Shown here one piece after another: positions 56,801 through 64,000 of a stretch of 64,000 nucleotides of DNA; the stretch's first letter is position 1, and each line of letters opens with the position of its first letter. The notes beneath the pieces were generated by a model. The model had not been told where the DNA came from. It did not search any database and saw nothing but the letters and a program-made list of their open reading frames with translations. Origin of the DNA: Edaphochlamys debaryana (Eukaryota; Chlorophyta; Chlorophyceae; Chlamydomonadales); contig JAEHOE010000065.1 in assembly GCA_016858145.1 (NCBI GenBank), positions 434,001 to 498,000 of the forward strand, read 5' to 3'. The translations under genes were made by a program, and so were the position numbers.

Positions 56801-59681
56801 CCCCCCCCCACCTGCAGCTGCTTGATGACCTTTGGCGGCAGCATGGCCCTCAGCAGCCTGTCGTGCTGCGCCCTGCTGAGCAGCAGCCACAGCACGAGCA
56901 GTGCAACGGCCACGGAGCCAACCACCACGGCCGCAACGCAGGGGGCAACCCAGGAGGGGTACCAGCCGCCAGAGGGGGACAGCTCAAGGTACCTAAAGGA
57001 CGAGGGAGCGAGGTGGGGTGGGGTGGGGAATTAGCTTCCCTTGGGGTTGTGACGGGTGAGACCTGCACATAGCTCGGCAACCACCAACTACCGTGGCCAA
57101 CGGTCGCACGCGCCGTAACTGCCACTGACCAGACCACCAACACCAACTTACCAGATGAGGTTGTATGCCTGGACCTTTCGGATGATGGGATCCGATGGGG
57201 GCGGGTCCGTGACCGCCAACACAAACTCCGGGTTCGAGGGAGACGTGTTGGACTGCCACAGCTGAGTGGGAGAGAGGAGAGGAACACGGCGACAACTTGT
57301 GGGCTTCAGAGCAATGCAACCCACCCTTGTTATGATGGCGGTCCGGCTTGTGAAACGGTAGGTTGCTCATGACGTGGCAGACGCGGAGGGAGACCAGTTG
57401 CTTCGTGCAGCCCCTCAGCGACCCCTAGCTAGTCACAGCCCGCCCCCACCTTGTACACGTATCCCCGCTCCCTGAGGCTCTGCAGTCTGAAGCTGTTGCC
57501 AGCCACGAGGGGGTCCATGTTGAGCATGGTCGACACCTGGGGGCGGGGTGGGGGTTGGGGTACGGGTGGGTTAAGGAAGCAATGGGGTGTGGCGAGGAAG
57601 GAGGGTCTTTCCTGCACGCTCGAATCAAGGGCCCCTCACCTGCCCCCACCACTTCACCCCCCGCTCCTGGTTCCAGCATTCTGAGCAGTTGGTGGGCTGG
57701 AAGGGGCAGCCCCAGGAGTGGTTGGCGTTGGGGGCGGGCAGGAAGATGGGGTTCACAGTGACTGCAGCGCAGGAGGGGGGGAGGGGATGGGAGAGGTCAG
57801 AGACGGCGAGCTTACGAAACCTGCCCAAACGCCCAACCGCCCAACCGCCAACTGCCCAACTGTCAACCGACTCACACATGCAGGGGAAGCCAGCGGAGCA
57901 CCGGTAGGGACCCATGATGGCCTGGGGTGGGAGGGGGGCCCAGGGGGTCAGGACCAAAACCGGGTCGAGGTTTGAAGGCAAGGCGGCCAGCCAGCATGAG
58001 ACAGAGTCCCCAAAGGCAGCAGGGACCGGGAGCTGAGCCAGCGGGAACGCCTGGAAAGCCCTGCCCAGAAAGCTGCCATCGTGGCTCTCCCACACACCAT
58101 GTCTCTCTGCGTGATCCGCTCAATCGTGCCATGCCGGTCATCTCCCGTCAGCAGATCACGGCCCATCAGGATCTTTGCAAGATCACCCGTAAGCTCGGGG
58201 GACACCTTCCTGCAGTTCAAGAGGGTACAATTTGGAACGGTGGGAGTGCCGCGTGGGGGCTCATCGACTGCGCTGGTCAATGAAGTGTTACATGGACGAA
58301 GCTTGGGGGAGGTGTTTATACCCTGCACCGGCTTCGGCAACATCGACTCCCTTGCAGCATCCAAAACTTGCCAGATAATGGCTGCCATGTCAATCTCCAA
58401 CTGTTGTACGACACTCGAGTCGATCTGCGCAGTGTTGCAAGAAGGCACGGTGAGTCTGTGCTACCGTGGCTAGCGCCACAATGCCAGGCGGCGAGCAGCA
58501 TACGCACGCACCCTGCCATAGATGTCGGCGGCAACGGAGTTCCAGTTTGCCTCCAGGCTGCTGCACTCCGGGGTCTGCCGGCAGGTGGGGGACGGCGAAG
58601 CGGGCGGAGGGCAGGTTGAGAACGCAAAGGCCCGTGCCGGGGTGCCGCAGTCGGCATCGCAACGGACCAGGGCACAGGGCGAGGAAGACCCCCTGAGGAG
58701 TGAAGACCCTGGGATGAGGACTGCAGCGCTGTACCAGTAGTCAAGCCCCTGCCCGCCCCTAAAACAAACAGAGTGCTCATCCTCCAACGTCCGGCTCAAC
58801 GCTCTCTTTGGGCCCCTCCTTTACTAGCAACAATGGACTGCCCATGCAGCCACCCATCCTCCCCCGTCCGGCTGCCTCACGTGCACCACGATGGAGCTGA
58901 GCAGCTCGCTTCCGAACGCCGATGCGTGCAGAGCCTCCACGATCGCCTGAGCCGCTCCGTTGGCATCGCCGCTGTACGCCAGGTCCTGTGTACGGCACAC
59001 GTGGGGCGGGCGGACACGTTGACCAGGGGACCACGCCAGCCCTTGCACGAGGCAGGACGAATGAGGCTCGGCAGTTGGCACTCCGTCCATTCCTACGGAG
59101 TTATCTGTCCCTATCCCTGACTTCCACTCGCCTTCCGCCGCTCGACCTCCTTGTTGGCTGCCGTGAGCACGCTCACGAGCCCCGCGGTCAGGAGGGCCAG
59201 GAGCACCAGCAGAGCGGTCAGGGGGATGGAGGGGCGGGCAGCCATGAGGGCACACGTGACCTGGGATGCACGTAGGGGTTGGGGCACAAACGAGCGACAG
59301 GACGAAGGGGTTAAGACTCGCCACGCCAGCCTGGCCCCCGCTGCACAGCCGTGCGTGCGTCCTGTCCAGCCGCAGCAGGGTTTTCGCAAACTGCGGCTCA
59401 GGTCGGGTAACCTGGTTTTTCACCGGACCTGGTTCTCTATAAGTATTCTAAAGCGACCAAGCTGTGTTCCCGCGTCGCTGTGTTATCAGCGACAGAAGTG
59501 TACCGACGCCGCATCGCCAGCGACATGCGGGCTTGTGCTGATGCACATTCTTGCATGTGACGCGCACCTGGAGCTGCTTGCTGAATCCTCTCCACCACAA
59601 TGTCAGCCTAGAAGGGCCTTGTTTCGTCGCGATGGCCGCCTCATCCATGTCCGTGCCTTTCAACGGGGCGCCATCCGCCAT
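53833..59681 (-). CDS. Transmembrane guanylate cyclase, copy 2
   Basis: Twenty phase-consistent exons give 937 aa: 59568-59681, 59132-59260, 58881-58985, 58512-58748, 58329-58424, 58098-58205, 57876-57921, 57640-57761, 57450-57536, 57152-57261, 56812-56992, 56521-56622, 56328-56422, 56072-56220, 55907-55980, 55741-55779, 55382-55469, 55018-55138, 54721-54829, 53833-54534. The start [15 protein letters not shown] is likely; a shorter form could begin at 59245. Membrane segments lie near residues 50-73 and 398-424, with a Cys-rich ectodomain between. The class III cyclase domain (about 455-640) has the metal Asp in [10 protein letters not shown], and the base-reading Glu in KVETIGDA and Cys in [11 protein letters not shown], the pair typical of guanylate rather than adenylate cyclases. 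A Ser/Gly-rich tail of about 280 aa follows, with a poly-Gly run. It should make cGMP from GTP in answer to an external or luminal signal. The ligand is unknown. Confidence 0.82.
55095..59262 (-). repeat. Inverted duplication of cyclase gene, right arm
   Basis: Counterpart of 47500-51720. The arm ends within the exon coding [12 protein letters not shown] on one side and at the acceptor before the first membrane segment on the other. Confidence 0.85.
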
Positions 59682-60777
59682 TTCGAAGTCTATGGCCTGA
59701 TGGTACAGCAGAGTAGCGTGCAGGGCGCGGCTCGATGCCAAAACGCCACTATCTGGCGGCTTTCATGTCCACTCCCATTATGTGACCTTGTAGGCTCCTG
59801 ATGTGTTATAACATAGATAGCGATTGTTAGAAGTAACTCTGGGGACCGCGGGGTGCAACGTTTCAGAAGAACGAGCACTGGATACCGTTACGCGATTAAC
59901 TTTGCCAGTGGCCAGCGGTCTCGCATTACGGTCGACGTGCAGGGGCACAGCACAGGTGCGCAGCTTTACATCAGTCCCCCTCTTGTCCTCTGGCCGACCA
60001 TGCCCCTGGCCGACCCATGCCCTTGACCATGACCCATGCCCCTTAGCCCTCCTTGACATCTGCCCACCAAGCGTCGAGTGCCCCCAATCCACGCGTCTTC
60101 AGAACCTCTGCTTGGAGAACTACCGCCGGCCCTCTCGGCTACTCCCGGCCGCCGGCCCCCGCCGTCACCCACGTGGCGTCCCCGAAAGCGCACATCTCAC
60201 ACTTGCGGTGGTCGGTCCCGCAAGCAACGGCTGGGAGCCCTGTAGGGCACTCACGGCCGCCTCACCTTGAGCGCCATCCCACGGGCCTGTGTCGTCTGTA
60301 GCAGAGCTCCTGCATTGCACGCCTCCCAAGCCCTTCGCATCCTGCCACGCTGTGGTGCCGCCACCCCTCGCATGGTCTCATCTGGGGGATTCCAGGTTTC
60401 AAGTCTGGCTCCACGGAGCCCTCGATAAGACACCGCTCATGTACCGAAAGGCACGGATCCCGGAGGGGGTGCTTTCGGTCACAGCCAAGAGCCAAGCCCC
60501 AGGAAGATAGCAGCACTGCCCCTAACCCCGCTCTTACCCGTGCCACAGTGCTTGTACTTGCATCTGTCACGCCCAAGGCTACGTGACTGGCAGGGTTACT
60601 CTTGTCTATCTACTGCATTCCCCCGAGTCATGCAGCCACGCCCCTCCACATCCCCAATGCCCTGCACCCCTGCGACACTGCGCGTCACGCCCCCCCCCCC
60701 CGCCTCATCGACTGCGTTTCCCACGCCCCATCAGCAAAAACTATATTGGCACTATAAACTATATTGGCACACCACAG
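59682..60777. other. Intergenic, promoter side of cyclase copy 2
   Basis: No gene is supported. At 60738-60752 and 60756-60770 the 15-mer AAACTATATTGGCAC stands twice with an 18-bp period, just before an acceptor site. Confidence 0.45.
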
Positions 60778-61602
60778 GAACAGGCAGCTGCGCGACAGCC
60801 TAGGGCCGATGCTAAGGCTGCACACCAGGCACGCGAGGCAGAGCGGGCGAAAAAGGAGGCGGCTCTGTGCCCCGAGGCTAGGATGGTTAAAGACACTTTC
60901 GTGTCGCTCCTAGCGTCCCTTCTAGATACCCTTCGCTGCATAGAGGCTCCAGTCTTGCGCGGGGTGTTCGTCAGGGCAATCAACGAGCTGGCCGCCGTCG
61001 TCCGCGACTTGATGATGGCTGCGGCTGAGCGGCACGCGGCCCTTCAGCGCGACTTCTCCGCGCTCAGCGAGGACTATGGGGAGTTCAAGAGGGTGATAAC
61101 ACAAAACTACAACGTCACGGACCGCGCCATCGCGAGCCTCCGGAGGGAGCTCAAAGCGGACATCGCCCAGACTGAGCGCTTCTCTGAGCTGATCGTGGAG
61201 ACTGCCCCTAAGGAGGAGCGGGGCCGGCTGCTGCTGCGGGAGGTCTCAGATGAGATGGCGGACCGGCTGCGGTCGGGAGACCTGTCGAGGCTGGGCTTTT
61301 CGGGGCGCACTGAGCTCCAGGCTACCGTCCAGCGGAGCTGGAAGGGGGAGGGGGGGTGGAATGTGGTTGTCGGGGTAACGGCAGCACAGCGGGCTGAGTT
61401 TCGGCGCAGGGCGAAGGAGGTGCGGGTGGTGAGCGGGGTGGTGGTGACGCCCTACCTCAACGCGCTCGGCAGGGCGCTGAGGAAGGAGCGGAAGCCTATC
61501 TTCGATGAGCTGCAAGCCAAGGGCCTGGCGCCTCGCTGGTTTAAAGGGGCGGATATCCTGTTTCGTGAGGGGGGGGGCTGGATGCGGCAGGGGTACCCTT
61601 AG
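60778..61602 (+). CDS. Coiled-coil, L1-ORF1p-like protein (retroelement-related)
   Basis: An exon of 275 codons opens behind the acceptor ACCACAG and ends in TAG. The first in-frame ATG is at MVKDTFVSLL, so either an upstream exon or that Met gives the start. The N-terminal half is Ala/Arg/Glu-rich coiled coil (RHAALQRDFSALSEDYGE to IAQTERFSELI). It is followed by a small mixed fold and a C-terminal motif PYLNALGRALRKERKPIF, then APRWFKGADILFREGG. A coiled coil followed by a basic segment with Trp and a closing hydrophobic strand is the layout of ORF1 proteins of L1-type non-LTR retroelements, which bind RNA. No reverse transcriptase follows within 2.4 kb, so it is a truncated element, a solo ORF1 or a domesticated copy. 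The family call is inference. Confidence 0.6.
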   Translation, partial: EQAAARQPRADAKAAHQAREAERAKKEAALCPEARMVKDTFVSLLASLLDTLRCIEAPVLRGVFVRAINELAAVVRDLMMAAAERHAALQRDFSALSEDYGEFKRVITQNYNVTDRAIASLRRELKADIAQTERFSELIVETAPKEERGRLLLREVSDEMADRLRSGDLSRLGFSGRTELQATVQRSWKGEGGWNVVVGVTAAQRAEFRRRAKEVRVVSGVVVTPYLNALGRALRKERKPIFDELQAKGLAPRWFKGADILFREGGGWMRQGYP

Positions 61603-63225
61603 GGGATGGGCGGTTCTATGGCCCAGTTACGGGCGGGGTCAAGCCCCAGGCGGTTGATGGTCGCGCTTTGCGCAGTTCTAGGTCTTGCAGGAGGCAAGGC
61701 CCGTGGAGTAGGCCGAACGGCCGCAGCGTCCAGCGCTGTGATTCTTTTGAGGATCCTTCATTGTAAACCCGAGGACTGCGTCGACATGATGCCCCGTCGA
61801 TGCCGCACCGCAGCAAGGATGCTCTCCTCCTCGATCCGAGTTGAAATCATCGCAAACCCAGCCTCACAGGCGTACTCATTGCAACCAAACCACAACCAAG
61901 CGACCTTGGCTTCGTTGGAATCTTCCCCCAGGCTCCTCCGGTCATGCGCGACTAGTCAGATCCCCCAAGGACCAGGACGTCACCAAGAGCCCAGCGGCGC
62001 TCGTCCTCCATGGTTGCCCACATATTCCACGGCTCACACCCTAGCTTGGGCCATCCAAACACATACGTCTGGCCCCTAGAGACGGTGGTGCCCCGCCGGT
62101 TTGAACGCGTGGACCGCGACCTCCACACCTGATCCGGAAGAATTGGACTCGACTCGAGTTACCTGAGCACCCGCCAATCCCCAAGCCTCCAGGCAAGTAA
62201 AACAACACAAGTTCCTTCCCCATTCCGCAGCTCGTAGTACGTCCCTGACACTTACACAGGGCGGCGCATTTGCAGGTCCCTGGGAGGAATGAAGCTACAT
62301 GCATAAGTAAGCAATGGCGCCAGTAATACCCTACTATCATGGAGCCGCATCGCTCCTGCTTCCCACTTCAGCAGTCAGTAAGCCTGCCTCCAACCTCGAG
62401 CACCGCCACAGATGGTTGCCCCGCGCCTCGACGGCTCCACCGCCCGGAGCATAGCATTATTGGCCCAGTCCTTGCTTTCATGCTCAGTACCCTTTCGCAA
62501 GCCCAGAAACCCCAGCTGTAACAAAGAGCAGCGCAGTCACCCCCTCGAAGCAGCGCAGTCACCCCCAAGAGCATGTTCGTATCACCGGGCTTACTTGATT
62601 GACCAGTACTCTGGGCTTGGAAGTGGGGTCTTAAGGTGAACTTATTGGCGCATTAATCCACCCAGAGAGTAAACGCCATTCTCCCCCCAGCAAACATGAT
62701 GTGAGATCCCTAGCTCACAACCGGGAAGCCCCCAACCACTGTCCCGCTGCCCCCCAGGCAGTAAGCTGTACGAACCACCCGTACCCAAGACCCTTTCCAA
62801 GATCCATAATCCGCCCAAGAATTACGCAAACGTACAGTACGCACGTACAAGGTCCCTAGCATAGCAATTTCAAGCTTAGCAACACAGCGAGGTATCATCG
62901 TAACAGAGATACCATGGTCCAACTCCCTCGGGCGCTTCCCACAAACATGGATTCCCACAGCCCCGGGCAACACGTGTAACACGCCGGGGCACCCCGGCAA
63001 GGAGCGCATAAAGACAGAGTCTCAGGCTCTCAGCTGCTCACCACGCAACGTTGCATGGGAAAGGGTCACCTTGCTGCAATGCCCCCAGCGGGCATGGGCC
63101 TCCATCAAGCCAGTGAGGACCAGTCGGCACATCAGGGCCAGTCAGAGGACGCCCGGCCCTACGGCCTCCAAAGCATCCTCGCTCCTTGCGCCTCCTTGCT
63201 TGGGTCACACGCGCCCTCACGTGCC
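61603..63225. other. No gene seen
   Basis: About 1.6 kb downstream of the ORF1-like exon. I found no endonuclease or reverse-transcriptase motifs and no spliceable exons. Confidence 0.45.
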
Positions 63226-63894
63226 TTAGACCGAGGACCGCTGCGCCTGAAACGTGACGCACACCTCCTCGTCGGCCCCGTGGGGTCCAGCCGCGAAGTC
63301 GCTCTGTGCCACTGAGGCCAGCAGGGCCCCCGCCGAGCGATCCACGGGAGCCGCCATCTCCGCCGCCGCCGCCAGCAGCCCCGCCGCCGGCCCGTCGCAC
63401 CCAACCGCAAAGCTCGGCTCCGACGGCTGCCGTACGAACAGACCACGTGCGTCTGGCCCACCGGATTCGACAAGCTCGACCGGCAGTACTGCCGGCGCCA
63501 GGTTTGGAGCCAATGCAACGGCAGCCGCGAGGAGTGCGGCCGTACTGCGCCTGGGGTCACCTGTGCTTGCCGTACAGCCCGCGCCGCAACTGCCGATGGC
63601 GATGCTGTGTACGCTGTCCGTGATGAAACCGTTTGCCGTACCGAAGCCGTTGGTGGTTGCGTCGACCGTACCGCCCGGAGTAGTATCGGCCATACCCGCG
63701 CTTGCGGCTATGGTGAGCAGACCGCCCGAAGTGCTAGCACCGCTGCGCAAGGCACTCGTCGCTGCTGCTGTACCTGGAGCAGAAACGGCTTCAAATGGGC
63801 CGATCTCCGTACTGCTGCCGCGCACGGTAGCCGTACTGCCGGCGGCGTTGTAACCGGCGGAGGCGCTGTCGGGCCGAGTGGCGTTGCTTCGCAC
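63226..63894 (-). CDS. Possible coding stretch, Ala/Gly/Ser-rich, at window edge
   Basis: The minus-strand frame stays open for about 220 codons and ends with ELVESGGPDARGLFVRQ, then PSEPSFAVGCDG and EEVCVTFQAQRSSV. The upstream half is Ala/Gly/Ser/Thr-rich and corresponds to imperfect CCGTACTGCC-type repeats in the DNA. It opens without a Met, so if real it is the last exon of a gene extending past the window. No family is recognised. Confidence 0.3.
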   Translation of the reverse strand: MRSNATRPDSASAGYNAAGSTATVRGSSTEIGPFEAVSAPGTAAATSALRSGASTSGGLLTIAASAGMADTTPGGTVDATTNGFGTANGFITDSVHSIAIGSCGAGCTASTGDPRRSTAALLAAAVALAPNLAPAVLPVELVESGGPDARGLFVRQPSEPSFAVGCDGPAAGLLAAAAEMAAPVDRSAGALLASVAQSDFAAGPHGADEEVCVTFQAQRSSV

Positions 63895-64000
63895 GGGGCT
63901 GCAGAGGTTGGGGCCGCGGCTGCCCCCGAGGGGGCTGAGGGGTCTGCGAGGCGGAGGGGCAAGCGGGCGTGGGCGTGAGTGAGGTTGGGTAGATAGGCAT

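Noticed and set aside
1..64000. tRNA and rRNA genes
   Set aside because: I looked for T-arm consensus (GTTCGANTC) with a matching acceptor and for conserved rRNA blocks and found none; a covariance-model scan would be needed to exclude them.

Overview
The window looks like nuclear DNA of a volvocine (chlorophycean) green alga of the Chlamydomonas/Volvox type. It is GC-rich, its genes are cut by many short GT-AG introns whose phases can be followed exon by exon, TGTAA-type poly(A) signals lie behind several genes, proteins carry Ala/Gly/Pro-rich low-complexity stretches, and there is an octotricopeptide-repeat (OPR) gene family. No gene name could be confirmed by a search; all calls come from reading translations, motifs and splice phases.

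Left, 1-10876: an almost complete Ty3/gypsy-type LTR retrotransposon on the minus strand. It has one intact 2884-aa Gag-Pol reading frame and its two LTRs are identical over the 223 bp that can be compared. The polyprotein carries unusual extras: a C5-cytosine-methyltransferase-like domain without its catalytic PCQ motif between RNase H and integrase, a PHD finger and a possible Tudor-like segment after integrase, and a hydrophobic segment between protease and reverse transcriptase. The LTR holds an array of 13 short covarying palindromes around a CCTT core.

Centre-left, 11966-29290: three minus-strand genes. They are a 12-exon TPR plus PH-domain protein (possibly the plant HLB1 family), a 13-exon 2388-aa protein with a very long acidic Ala/Glu/Pro region and a C-terminal coiled coil that looks like a TACC domain, and a 77-aa single-pass membrane protein. 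The TPR/PH gene has several exon edges copied into the adjoining introns.

Centre, 30387-33338: two minus-strand single-exon F-box-like/ankyrin-like paralogues with the same N-terminal half and different C-terminal halves, with minisatellites around them.

Right, 35981-59681: two successive gene-scale inverted duplications. The first is a divergent (head-to-head) pair of OPR-repeat genes, nearly identical through introns for about 1.8 kb. The second is a convergent (tail-to-tail) pair of transmembrane guanylate-cyclase-type genes. The minus-strand cyclase copy can be read as a 937-aa protein in 20 exons. The plus-strand copy lacks part of the ectodomain and has in-frame TAG codons, so it is probably decaying, although its 3' half is mosaic-identical to its partner.

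Right end, 59682-64000: a lone L1-ORF1p-like coiled-coil protein exon (60778-61602) and a weakly supported coding stretch at 63226-63894. The rest is sequence in which I recognise nothing.
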